A stretch of 64,000 nt of DNA from Rotaria macrura (taxonomy: Eukaryota; Rotifera; Eurotatoria; Philodinida; Philodinidae). Position numbers and translations under genes: made by a program. The notes under the pieces are model-generated. The model was not told the DNA's origin. It made no database searches and worked only from the letters and a program-made list of their open reading frames with translations. This document shows, piece by piece, positions 13,136-24,576 of the stretch. The stretch spans positions 62,001-126,000 of the forward strand of contig OENT01000314.1 of the NCBI GenBank assembly GCA_900239685.1, in the 5' to 3' direction. Position 1 is the stretch's first letter. Each line of letters begins with the position of its first letter.

Positions 13136-13987
13136 ATGAATAAATCCATTATAATAGAAGATACGATATCTCAACTGAATTCTATTCTTGCTTCTGCTCA
13201 CGAACAGTTTACTTCGAATCCTGATGAATTCTTTTCTCAAGATCGAATTTCATCGTTAGGAAAATACATATCGATTCTAGCCGATCTGTGTAATTTTCTA
13301 AAACTATCGAACTACGATGAATTGAAACAACATCTAGAAAATTCGTCGTTTGCCGATCTACGAGTGCGATGGGACAAATTTTTATTAGAACTCGATAGTC
13401 AATCGGTACTGACATCTTCATATCCAACTGCATTACCTGCCGAAATTCAACTCTTGGATGTCAATAATAACGAACTAGTTCAAGTTGAAAATCTATATAC
13501 AAATCATGATCGAACTCTACTTGTTTTTCTTCGTCATCTTGCATGATTACCGTGACGAGAACATGTGCAACTCTTGACAACTCTCGATCGATGTCATATT
13601 GTCATTATTAGTTTCACATCGGCAATTGAATGTGCCCGCCAATGGAAAAACGAAACTGAATGTTCATTTGATATCTATTGTGACAGTGATCGTCGTCTTT
13701 ACAAACATTTTGGATTTCCTTCTAAAGCCTATGCTCGTGTATGGAATGTTCAAACGTTGGATTATTATGTTGAGCAAAAAGTAAGCGGAAGACAACTACC
13801 GACGAAGTTAGACAAGAATGATGATCCAAATCAGATGGGTGGCAATGTAATTATCGATCGAAACGGTCGAGTTATTTGGGTTTACAAAAGTAAATCACCT
13901 ACGGATCGACCAAATGTCAAACAGTTGCAATGTGTCTTAGAACATTCGATCTTTGACGACAGTCATCCCAACTTCGATGAAATATGA
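13136..13987 (+). CDS. SelL/PRXL2-type peroxiredoxin-like selenoprotein with a UxxU motif
   Basis: A single exon of 284 codons runs from ATG 13136 (preceded in frame by TAG) to TGA 13985-13987, if TGA 13544-13546 and TGA 13553-13555 are read as selenocysteine. Residues about 95-283 form an AhpC/TSA_2 thioredoxin fold: LLVFLRHLA-U-LP-U-REHVQLL at 127-147, then IISFTSAIECARQW, FDIYCDSDRRLYKHFGF, and the family's C-terminal GGNVIIDRNGRVIWVYKSK followed by DRPNV. In PRXL2/SelU homologues the redox motif is CxxC, and in the published SelL family of aquatic animals it is UxxU, forming a diselenide. Here both TGAs (codons 137 and 140) fall exactly on those positions. Residues 1-94 are a helical extension I do not recognise. 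A cytosolic or secretory redox role is inferred. The alternative, a pseudogene, would need two independent nonsense changes at just these codons in an otherwise open frame. No clear SECIS was found by eye. Confidence 0.85.
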
Positions 13988-16327
13988 AGCGATGACTGTT
14001 TGAGATCTTTGATTTTATTTTATGTGAATCGTTGTTTTTAATTATTCTCTATTTATACATTTATAACGTAATAAGTTTCTCTTCTAAGAAACAGCGGAAT
14101 ACAATACTATAACATTTCTTTGTGCCTGACGTGTTTCTAATTGTGTGAAATTATTGAATACAGACTTTTTGTCACGACTTCTCTTGGTATATCTTTTGCT
14201 GGATGCATGACTTCTGACATAGAAAAATACAGATCAGATTAAACGGTAAATTACCTATGAACATTTTCTTTTAACAAGCTTTGGAAATCAGAGCTAAAAG
14301 AATATCGATGTGTCATGTCCTTGGCCTATGGTAGTCAACTAACAGAAATAAGCCAAACAATCAGGCGTGCATTTTTAAGATTAACAAGGCAACTAATACA
14401 TTCTCCTACGGAGATTCGTTGTAAAAGTGCCTTTGAGGTGACACGTTTATGTAAAAATGTGCATGCATTACTGCAGTTTAAATTGTTCTTATTTGCTAGA
14501 AGAAGAATGATTCCTCTAGAAAACTAGAGGATACTTAAGTTGAATGCAACTGTACATACACACACTGAAGTAATTTTCAAGCATCCAACTCATTGGATTT
14601 TGCTTTGAGTGTCAGTTATTCTCTAGCATTCTTCTAGTTTTGGACATCTTGATTATAATGCATTAGATCATTTTCTTTTCGATATTTTTTCATTCAAAGA
14701 GAGTGACCTTTATTTTTAGAGTACAGTACTCAACTAAAGAAGTTCACGTTACACGAACGAAAACAAAAACCTTGAATCCCTACTTCACATATGTATCTTT
14801 TGATCTATTCGTAAAAGAACGTCGTACTACTTTTTCCTGAGAAGTTTTTCTTTCTATGATGAATTCACTAATTTATCATGGCAAACATTCCAATTCATTG
14901 GAATAGCCTGACTAAAATCATGACGAAGAGAGATGGCAATAATTATTCCTTTGTGTTAGATAGATAACAAGTACAGAGGTTTCATTCACGTAGATTCAAT
15001 AATACCTTACATCGATTTTATTTCTCAGAGCTAGTTCTCTTGGTTTATTTTCTGATATCATGAAATACACGTGTTTACATACACATGTTCTTACGTTGAA
15101 GCATCACTGTGTTAATTATTTCTCACATTCAAGTTAACGCTACGTTAAGTTCAATAACACCGTAAATGAAACAATCACATTGTTCATAGATTGAAAAACG
15201 ATGAATTTTCACGGTGAAATGCGACTTTCTCGCCTGATGTGAAATTCTCCTAATCTCTACTCGAGCGAATTTTCAACGAGCAGATCTGTATGTTCTTCTA
15301 AACAAACATAGAACGTGATAATTATTTATGATACTGTCTACTCATAATATGTGCAATGCAATATCGATTTCCACATTGAAATTTTTCATTGAACCAACGA
15401 AATAAACATGTTTATATTTGTATGTTTCTGCGTGCATTTTGCATCTACTAGGCCTTTTATTTTGATTAATTTGTTATGTAAAACAGACTTACGTGTCACA
15501 TAAGAACTTATGACAATCAACAATGCTGAATGAATAAAACACAGACATTGTTTTACGTGAGAAAATGCATATTTTTTCTTCTCAAGGATTTATGTCAATA
15601 CAGAAAAACATATGGGATATGGATATTGTTAGAGTTCTTTCTTCAAATTGTAAAATGCCAAGTTACTGACATCGAATAGTTTTTCTCATGTTAAATAAAA
15701 AAGTTGATGAACGAAAATAGTTTTTTTTCTTTCGGAAAACAGTGTGCATGCATTGGAACTGTTATTTTCACATCAACTAGTAATTAACTAATTGGTATTC
15801 AAGTATTTAAGGACGTGGATAAAATATTCTATCTGCCAAGGTTAATATTTCAAGTAAAACAATTGTTTGTTTTAGGAATCTAATTAGCATTGATTGTTAA
15901 ATTTTAACAATTAACCAAGAGTTATAGTTGTATTTAAGTAGTTCATCTTCAGATTTTCCTAAAAAATGTTAGTTGAAGAAATGCCGTATTTAGGCAATAA
16001 ATAACCATAGAAATTTGGTCAATCTATAACAACTAAATGATCAATATGTGTACATGATGCTAGTTGATTGAAAATTTATTCGATCTTTTCTCAATACATG
16101 AATTGTTTTTAGATTATAAGTCAGGACTTGAATCGTACTCGATTGACTTATGTCAGTACAATCAGTTCTCAAGTCGAGTCAAAATCTTCAGGTCTAATTG
16201 GTGTTTACTGAATTAAATATATCCCCCACAGAATATGAAAATGAATCGCTTCGAGAATTGAAGACAAAGAATGAAATTTCCAAGACAACGGGTCAGAGGT
16301 GGGGGCCCGTTAGACTACTGGATCAGC
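13988..16327. other. 3' flank of the selenoprotein gene and AT-rich spacer
   Basis: This region should include the 3' UTR. A weak SECIS-like arrangement lies at 14255-14296: ATGA, 12 nt, AA in a loop, a 6-bp stem ATTTTC/GGAAAT, then AGAG; outer pairing is poor. A strong hairpin with an 8-bp stem and AAAA loop lies at 14511-14530, and another (AAGCA/TCCAA arms) at about 14579-14606; neither has the tandem G.A signature. The remainder has no recognised gene. A short frame at 14315-14527 has no family motif. Confidence 0.45.
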
Positions 16328-16521
16328 CAGAGCTGGGCAAGTACAGACTTTCTCAAGTACGAGTACTGTACCCCCAAGTATGAGTAGGAGTACCAACACT
16401 AATTATTGCATGAGTAACGCTAGAATTTTTCAAACTAGTTTGTAAAAAAATAGGCTTAATCAGGAGTGTCGTGAGCAGCCAAATACTGGGGGATGGGTGG
16501 GTGGAGGGGGGGGGGAGTAAC

Positions 16522-16652
16522 CAGTGTTACCAGATCTTTTGCATTCTAAACGTTTTTCTGGACTTTTCAGGATTTTTTCGTATTTTATTCTGAAATTTTT
16601 GGATTTCGAGATTTGAATTCGGGATTTTCGAGTTTAGCATCTGGTAACACTG
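16522..16652. mobile_element. hAT MITE, 131 bp, nested
   Basis: Terminal inverted repeats CAGTGTTACCAGAT and ATCTGGTAACACTG are perfect over 14 bp. Flanks ggagtaac (16514-16521) and ggagtagc (16653-16660) match at 7 of 8 positions, as expected for a hAT insertion. The interior is T-rich and non-coding. Confidence 0.9.
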
Positions 16653-16738
16653 GGAGTAGCTTATCAAATCGTACTTGGTGTAGTATAAGATTCATTTAGT
16701 GAAACACAATGCAAGACAATTTTTCGAATACTGGAGAG

Positions 16739-17382
16739 TAGGGATGCGCAGGGTACGCTTTTCTCCTACCCTGTACCCTGATAAAGGAATTTTCGTTTAC
16801 CCTTGTTCTACCCTACCCTGTAGGTCCTCTACCTTAATCTGCAAAATCTTTAGATCTGTTTACCCTACTCTACACTGTAAATTTTACAGTATAATACCTT
16901 TATGGCTTGTTATTCTTATTTTTCCTCACCTGGTAGTACCTACCAGCCATGCTTTAATGTTCATCAAAATAACTCATTTTTTCGCATCATATGCAGTTTT
17001 TGATAATTTTTTGGACATATTTACTAATAAAAACCGTTTTAACAGAGCATGAATTTAAATAAAACAATTAAATAAGTTAAATAACAAACGAAATACAATC
17101 GATTGTTTTCACCGAAGGTCGAACTTGTATCATTACTATATAAGTACAATACATTAATGTTTTTATGTGATTGAATTAAGGTTGGTTTGTTCATTCTACA
17201 CATGAATGATGGGTTGGAGATGTTGCTCGAAGATAGTCACGTTCTTAAAGACTAAACTAAAAAATACGTCTACTTTAAATTTCATGATTTCTTTCTTTTT
17301 CTCACTCAACTTTAATTTATTGAACTTTTACTGCTACCATATTGTACTCCACTCCTCCAAATGAATACCCTGAACATCTCTA
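16739..17382. mobile_element. hAT-type non-autonomous element, 644 bp, nested
   Basis: The left end TAGGGATGCGCAGGGTA and the inverted right end TAGAGATGTTCAGGGTA are imperfect inverted repeats. The 8-bp flanks ctggagag (16731-16738) and ctagagag (17383-17390) match at 7 of 8. TAGRG ends with 8-bp duplications fit hAT. It lies inside the larger hAT element, and its short open frames show no transposase motif. Confidence 0.75.
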
Positions 17383-17718
17383 CTAGAGAGAGGGAATCAC
17401 ACCGCCATCCTCCCGCTATCGCGGCACCCCTGGGCTTAGTGCTCTGTAACGACTCAATTTATTTATATGAAACAAAGAACGAAAATAGACTGGAGTACGG
17501 CGACTATTACGCGACTGTATGTTGTACAAATCTTCAAACATATCTGCGTTGATTGGCCAGCAGATATCAGTGGTGTGCTTCTTTGTTGAAAAATACAAAG
17601 AGATATTTTTTCTCAAAAAACGCTTTTTCTCAAATTCGCAAAAGAAAATTTCCAAGCACGAGCACCATACCCCTCGAGTACGAGTACTTCGAGTATTTTG
17701 TCCTGCTCTGGAATCAGC

Positions 17719-18658
17719 CCCTATTGCCTAATTGAGATTCTAATTTTTAAAAGATCGAGTTGAAGTAGTCCGTTAGTTCTCATAGCAACTGTTGAGCATT
17801 TACTAAAATACTAGATAATATCTGACTCATTTTATTATTTTCCACACAAGCTTTATGTAAACATTGTTGCTTGGGTCATGAACATTTCTGATAGGATTTA
17901 CAGAAAAAAAGGAATATTCTTTTCGTATTTTCTTTCATATGGCATTGTTCCTGGAGTATGCAACTATTAGGGAGCCCGAAACGAAAGCCCTCTTTTATGA
18001 TGCTAAAGAAGCAAATGTTCACTTTCAGGTTTACTCGAAGAAACGATGTTTGAGAGTAGCTAAAATTTAGCTTATGACAAGAGTGATAAAAGATTTCCAT
18101 ACTCACATTCAAATTTTGAATTATTTCAGATAGTACTCTGTGAACACTAAAAGGTACTCCGTCTTAAACTTGGTCATCTTTATCGATGATGAATTTGAAG
18201 AGCTTCGATGTATTTATTTCCTTATTTTTACGATTCTATCGCCAAAGAAAAATAATCAGTTCTTATTGATACTTACAACATATCTTTTGTTATTCTAAAT
18301 GGCGATCATTTGTTCATAATAAAATACAAAAGGAGACAAACTTTTGTACGTGCCACAAATTTCAATATTCTTTTAATCCTCTGCTACATAAAGTCTTCTC
18401 GAGACACCGTGACCTATTGGAAATTTGGATGTATGAAATAGTTTCTCTATTAAGCAGAGTTATCAGTGTGTACTAGAGAATCATAAGTCATATCCTGTGA
18501 TTACAACAAATATATAGAATCAATAATTATACAGAGATTACCTTAGAAAAAGAACTAAATTTTTATTATTGTCTTTTTAAATAAATTAGGAAAAACTTGA
18601 AGAAGAAAAATATTCAAATTTCGAAACACAAAAAAAGAAAGAGAAGTTCATTTATGAT
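17719..18658. other. AT-rich spacer downstream of STYXL1
   Basis: Nothing recognisable is seen except the probable 3' UTR of the minus-strand gene ending at 18659. Confidence 0.55.
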
Positions 18659-20078
18659 TTAGCTATTTGTTTGCTCATCATCATTTGTCGATGTTTGATC
18701 TGCATTCGACATAGCTTCTTTCAATGCTTGCAGTTTTTCATTTAATTTATCAATACAAGCAACAAACGATTGTTGAGGACGTATTGGCCGATGTTTTTCA
18801 ACATATTGTAAAGCCTCCTAAACATTCATAAGAAAGCAAAAGAAAACCAGTAACGTCAACAACACAAATTATTTTACTACGTTCTATGTTTCTTCGAAAC
18901 CTACCTGTGAACTCATTCGCATTTGAAACGAAACAAATGCTACTACAACAGCTGCTGAACGACTAACACCACGATCGGAATATACAAGAACAGGATCTCC
19001 ACGATCATAAGCGACAGCTATTAAGTAAACAAAAGACAATAGTTGAAATACTCACAGCAGAAATCTCATCGTTTACATATAAAATTAACAGCATCATGGA
19101 GCAAATCAAATATATTATTGACATCAGGTATATCATCGATTGGTACACGACAATATTTTCTTGAATCTCCACTTTTTACTCTGAGATTTTTAGAAAAGAA
19201 ACAGATAACATGCAGAAACGTGTTATAGAATGCTGCTAGAAAATACGAACAGATAGTCTTCATGCTTTGTACAATTAACATAGGCACGAATTTTTAAATC
19301 CTTCACTATTTGAGAATTAACAGCATGTTCACGCCGTCCCAAATAAACTAATTTTGAACATATTTCATTCGGATAAGTTTGAATTAATTCTAATTCCTAA
19401 CAAAAACAAACATTTTCAAAAGTCATTCAATAAAACATGAACATTAATTAACACACAACTGACTTACTCTTGGTGAATACAGAGATTGATGTGTGCGTAA
19501 AAATGGATACAGCTTAGAAAACAATTGAAACCCTCCTTGGACAATTTTTATTGTTGTCAATCCAGTTACATGCTGATGAAGTAAATTAGCACATAGATAT
19601 ATATCATCTAGATGAAGAACACACATGTTGACCAAGTGTTTTTTATCCCCACCTTCCACAAAATAAATAAATCAATCAAAATACCTTGTTCTTTCAATGG
19701 TAAATCATTTGTTTGACTGTCATAGAGAACAATATGTTCACGCGTTTCAAGATCTGCATGCCATGGCATTATATAATCGTCATTTTCATTCTTTATAATA
19801 TATAAAAACGATTTCAATCGGTTACTGTTCAAAGAACTTACACGTCTTATATGATTGGCACTTATCAAGTGACTCTCATCATATTCTTTGCGTGATCGAC
19901 AATCTAAGAAAAATTAAAATTCGAGTATTGATAAATTTTCAATCGAAAAAATAAAACAAAAATAACCAAGTAAATAGAGATAATTAGTATCGCTAATTCG
20001 TGCTAATCCATTAATTTCAGCATTGAGTATATTAAACAGATCTATGCATTCAATTAATTCGAATACTGGTGGAAACAT
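18659..20078 (-). CDS. STYXL1: Serine/threonine/tyrosine-interacting-like protein 1 (MK-STYX pseudophosphatase)
   Basis: Eight exons join in consistent phase to 305 aa, close to the 313 aa of human STYXL1: 20078..19967, 19903..19842, 19790..19685, 19607..19468, 19396..19273, 19178..19077, 19017..18905, 18817..18659. Exon 4 could instead begin near 19653, and the exon 5/6 junction is the least certain. Residues about 10-140 are a rhodanese/CDC25-like domain: DLFNILN, TNYLYLLDCRSRKEYDESH, then IVQGGFQLFSKLYPFLRT. Residues about 150-270 are a dual-specificity phosphatase fold with VKDLKIRAYVN and VYSDRGVSRSAAVVVAF. The catalytic HCxxGxxR signature is YSDRGVSR, so the nucleophilic Cys is replaced by Ser and the domain should be catalytically dead. 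Human MK-STYX has the same kind of loss (FSTQGISR). By homology it acts as a signalling and stress-granule regulator by binding partners. It is divergent from BCL7. Confidence 0.9.
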
Positions 20079-20538
20079 TGTTCTCTTTCTATGTTGAATA
20101 ACCCAAGTCTGGATTTATATTTGAAAGAACATTGACATTATTATCTTCATCTCCATTGGCAACGGATTCATTTTGAACATGTTACGACATCTACGAAAAT
20201 CACTAGATGAATCTCTTTTATACAACTACAATAAGAATTTACTCCATTGAAAAGAAGCATTATTAATAGAGATGATTTTTCCCGACGTATGAATAGTTGA
20301 GTATATACAGAAAAATACTAGTGAAATATTTTAATTCGTCGAAACAATCCTCAATGGATGGAGACAGTTCATTTTGCAATGAATGAATGAGCTACCTGTG
20401 TGTGTGTGTCTTGTCTATTGTTTGGTTTTTCTATTACTCGTATGTAATTTTGAGTTGTCAATATTCAATCACTACACCAGTCAACAAGATAGAGATATTC
20501 TTCTTTCTTTCAAAGACAAAAATATTTTTCTAGATCAA
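20079..20538. promoter_or_regulatory. Divergent intergenic region between STYXL1 and BCL7
   Basis: The two start codons lie 460 bp apart on opposite strands, so this interval must contain both promoters and at least one 5' UTR. TTTTTCTAG just before 20539 looks like a 3' splice site, suggesting a 5'-UTR intron in BCL7. A TG run occurs at 20397-20410. No specific element was identified. Confidence 0.45.
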
Positions 20539-20970
20539 ATGATCGTACCTCGTCTTCGAAGTGAAGCTCGTGGCGGATCATCATCTGGCTCATCGACTCG
20601 CTATAGCGGTAGTGTGTATGGAAGTAAAGTACAGCATGGACAACACTCCAATGATCCTGATCTTAAGCGAGCTCTTCAATATTCTTATACATCGCAGGCT
20701 GTACGAAAGTGGGAAAAACGTTGGGTAATCATTCATGATACATCGATGCGTGTTCATAAATGGATGCCAGCACCGGTAATAGTCCCAACACTTGATTCAC
20801 AAGAGGCTGAGGATAAAACGGCAGACCTTGTGAATAATAACGACAATTCTGAAAAACAACAAGAAGAAAGTCAGATGGAAGAGAAAGAGCCAGAATCAAC
20901 TCCTAATCAAACGCAAGATACTCAAATGGTGGTCGACGAAGAGAGCACTAGTCAAACGATTCAAGCTTAG
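20539..20970 (+). CDS. BCL7 family protein, SWI/SNF (BAF) subunit
   Basis: The frame from ATG 20539 encodes 143 aa. It opens MIVPRLRSEARGGSSSG, equivalent to the MSGRSVRAETRSRAKDD start of vertebrate BCL7A/B/C. The signature follows: AVRKWEKRWVIIHDTS and MRVHKWMPAP, matching KVRKWEKKWVTVGDTS and LRIYKWVPV. The rest is acidic and Gln/Glu/Ser-rich with no fold, as in the family. BCL7 proteins bind the nucleosome acidic patch as part of BAF chromatin remodellers. A longer frame starts at 20383, but its extra residues are hydrophobic and unlike BCL7, and a 3' splice site sits between, so I choose 20539. A short insertion separates the first basic block from the WEK motif. Confidence 0.88.
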   Translation: MIVPRLRSEARGGSSSGSSTRYSGSVYGSKVQHGQHSNDPDLKRALQYSYTSQAVRKWEKRWVIIHDTSMRVHKWMPAPVIVPTLDSQEAEDKTADLVNNNDNSEKQQEESQMEEKEPESTPNQTQDTQMVVDEESTSQTIQA

Positions 20971-23900
20971 GTCAAATAAAATGTTTAATGCCAATATTTT
21001 CTCTCGAGCTCTTTTGCATATGTAATTCTTTGTTTTTTTTTCTCAATGTACGTCGATTTTTTCTGTGCATTTTTTTCTTGTACAAAAGCATATCTGTAAA
21101 TCAGTTTGTCGATATGGTAATTCAAAACAGAAATATACATTTCTAGCATTATCTTCATTAATTACGTACATACGAACGGGACCTATTTGACAGATTCAAT
21201 TTAACGCTGACTAATAGAGCTCGTTTTCTTGGATTTACTTTATGATTGAGTACATATATCGAGGAAGATGGTTCATCATCTGTAGAAAACAAACAACGAG
21301 CGAAGACAAATGGCACTTTTAAATTGGAACCATCTCTCAGTCTTCGTATTGATGAGGCGGATCTTGTTACTTAATACAAGCTCAATAATATTTGTATAAG
21401 TTGAAGAAAGGTAAAGTTGGAATGGAATTCACGAGCTGAAGATTAGAGAAATATTAACATAGACCGAAATGTAGACATTTCTTCAGTAGTTATTAGCGTG
21501 AAAAATAGTGACATGACATACTGTAAAATCCCAATGTGAAGTCCTATGGAAAGATGCGTTATGTATGGTCAATGGAGATGGTCGTCAACATCTCCTTGAA
21601 TAGTATGTATCCATGGTTTTGATACTTGATGAACTGAAAACGTTTGCATATAAATATTTTTACATCTCGTCAAGTCATGGAATAGACATGAACACAAATG
21701 ATTTTCATTATTAATAAAATAAAGAAGTCATTCTTTTTCGAAAAGAAAACTTCTAATGATCTATGACGTTATCTCAATCTGTACAATATCAGTGAGTTAC
21801 CAACCATCCATACTCATTTTATATGATTCGTAGAAAATTTTATTCGGGAACTGATATAAATTTAGAATGTCTAGCAGATCTTGTTGGTTCACTTGGAATA
21901 GACATGGTATTAATGCGGTTCTTTCGCTCAGTGTAACATTTCAGATTGCTATCTTCGACAATTTACCACCCATGAGAGTCCTATGAAGTTACAATCGTCT
22001 CCCTACAATAAGTTCATGTGACTAACGATATCTAACGAATCGAAAATGAAAGATTATCAATGTATCTAACAGAAAGTAACTTGAATAAAAATCGTCCATT
22101 CTGTTATCGAGTATCATCTTCTAAATGAAATGTTTCAACAAAAAGAAAAACGATGAAAGGTTTGAGGTATTTTCGAGTGGTTTTTAATCGTTATTTATGA
22201 TAATTTTATTGGTCAAGAAATATACGATGTCAACATTTGGATATGCTGCTCGAGAAAAAGCAGCAGACGATAGATAAAAGTTGTTACTCTTAGTCTTCGT
22301 TAATACACTGTGTAGAATCAAAGACAGCTGACTTTTGTATGCAAATTCAGTTGTAGACATACACATGGGCATCCATTCAACATCTTTTTCTTGTCACGTG
22401 CGCAAGCAATGGATAAACCAAAATACGCTCTTTCCAAAAAGTCGACAATAGCAAATCACTGTGAATTTATCCTTGAATATTCAAGAATTGTCAGCAAGTG
22501 GTAAATTTACTTTTGTTTTGCTTTTACCCGGTGTTTGAGTCCGTAAACAAAGTTATCTTCGAATTAATTTCCAGTCATCGTACATAAAGCAATCACCTTA
22601 ATATTAATCAAAAGCTCTGTGAACATTACTTTCGTTAATATCACATGTAGTTTGTATTTTTGTGGGTGTGGTTCGCATAGTAAATAATTGAGTCTGATTT
22701 AGAAGTTTCTGTGAAACTCTTACTTTGTGTAGACTTATAAAACAAACGTATGGACAAAGAAGACTTGATAAGTATTGAAATTTGTTGAGATAAACAGAAT
22801 AAAATGATGACAATGCTGAATGAGAAGGGGAAATTCTGATAATAAAATAAATGATACATAACAAGCATAAAAAGTTCATAGAGAGCGCTCCGAGTTGCAA
22901 CATGATACGACTACTTTTATTCCATACGGATCATTGAGCTGTACTGCGATGCTTCTGTAATCAAAATTCAAAATAGTGTGATTCGTTCGAGATAAACTTT
23001 CTTTTTTCACTTATGATCACATAAAACGTTCGTTTCATCCTTAATGCAGTTAAGAACTCTCAAAAGAAAAATTAATTAACACTGGAAAAAAGATCGTTGA
23101 AGGCAAATCAAAAGTTTCATTCTCGACAAGTCGTTATAGAACTGATATCGTCATTAACTCAAATATGGAATTATGTTTTACTTGTACAAAAGTCACGGTT
23201 CATGATATAAGTACGGTGTGATTGTTGATTCGGTACCGTAATTTACGAAGTTTTACAAAATGATAGAAAATACAGGCTAAACACATGATTGCGAGCATCA
23301 TCGATTTGAGTAGAAGAATGTAAACAATTACGGACCTTTGAGATGTATCGAGATTTACCGTTGTCTTATTTACTGAAATTCAATTGCAATACTCACATTT
23401 AACTGATAGAATCTGGACAATTTAACATTATTGTTAATAGACTTTCAAATGTGTTAAGATATCTGCATCTGTCGATGCCAGTTTCATGGAAAATGCTGTT
23501 AAAATTTTCCATGATATTCGAAAAAAGAGAATTATTTCATGTATTTTTATTTTTCACTTTACAAATAAAACTTTCTTATTATAAACACTACTGATTGACT
23601 GTAACAATTTATGTATAACTACATCATCAGTAAAATATACTGATTTAAATACCGAAAATTAATTGTACTACTAATATTGTTTTTTTTCTGGTTCTTTACG
23701 TAGGACTGAGTATTTATCTCCAAGGCAAAGTTGTTGGCTTAAATGACAATAGAAATGTACTGAGTCTGTCCTTTTAAAACATAGGAATAAAATAAAACGT
23801 ATGACTTATTGTGAAAATTGAGTATAAAAATGCTATTTTCATGGTTTTTGCTTTCGTTTTATCCCTCTATTAGAAGTTGTAGAAACAAAATATAATCTAC

Positions 23901-24572
23901 AAGTTGGAAAAGAAACGTTGATGCTGATTAATATCAAGTGTATAAGGTTCAATAGCAAAATAACAAGCTTTGGTTTGAAATATCTAATTACAGCTAGCTT
24001 TTCTCTATACAAAGAATGAGTTTGCACTTGATTCCACCTGAAATCTTCGACTGAAACTTATTCATTAAATTCAAGCCGTTCCACGACACGGAAAATTCTG
24101 ATGATAAAACTTCATATTATTCCGAATTTCTTAAAATCAGACAATATTTCAATCAATCATCTTTCTTAAAAATAAAACCCATGACATGTAAACGATGAGA
24201 TAAAGATTTAAGAAAGTACTAATTATGGAACTATTCTTCGTCCATTCGTGATATTTTTTCAAATCGGTTAACAGGAAGGAAACGTTTTGACGAATCGTGA
24301 AATCTGATAATTAGCTTTAACACTTTCAAAACGTTCATAAACGATTGGATTTATCCTGGAAAAAATATTTTCATCTACGAATCTTTGAATTCAACTTACG
24401 ATACAGGAGAAATGTCTTCTAATTAGTTATACAACTCTCGGTGAAAATCATTTTGGAATAAAACTTTGATTATTATCATGAGACTTGATGATATTATCTT
24501 TCTTGTTCAAGAGTTCTAGAAACTCTATGTAATTGATGTCCAAAAAATGTCATTTTAATGAACGGTGACGGA
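20971..24572. other. AT-rich spacer
   Basis: No gene was recognised. A perfect 10-bp inverted repeat (CATGGAAAAT / ATTTTCCATG, 23485-23513) is the only compact structure noted. Short frames lack family motifs. Confidence 0.55.
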
Positions 24573-24576
24573 TTAA

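Larger units (their letters stand above)
16328..17710. mobile_element. hAT-type DNA element, non-autonomous, host to two nested hATs
   Basis: The ends read CAGAGCTGGGCAAGTAC on the left and, inverted, CAGAGCAGGACAAAATAC on the right. They are flanked by 8-bp near-identical duplications, ggatcagc (16320-16327) and gaatcagc (17711-17718). CAG ends plus 8-bp duplications are hAT hallmarks. Subterminal AGTACGAGTACT-like palindromes occur at both ends. No transposase frame is present, and the interior is split by two further insertions. Confidence 0.8.

Noticed and set aside
13992-14030. SECIS candidate just after the stop of the selenoprotein gene (CGA-TGAC ... TGAA-TCG)
   Set aside because: The tandem G.A and outer stem look right, but helix II is mostly unpaired and there is no AA in the apical loop.
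14205-14240. Second SECIS candidate (ATGA, 12 nt, AAAAA)
   Set aside because: Spacing fits, but the arms pair for only 4-5 bp and not next to the TGA.
20383-20538. Longer BCL7 start at 20383
   Set aside because: The added residues are hydrophobic, unlike BCL7, and a 3' splice-site-like TTTTTCTAG precedes 20539.
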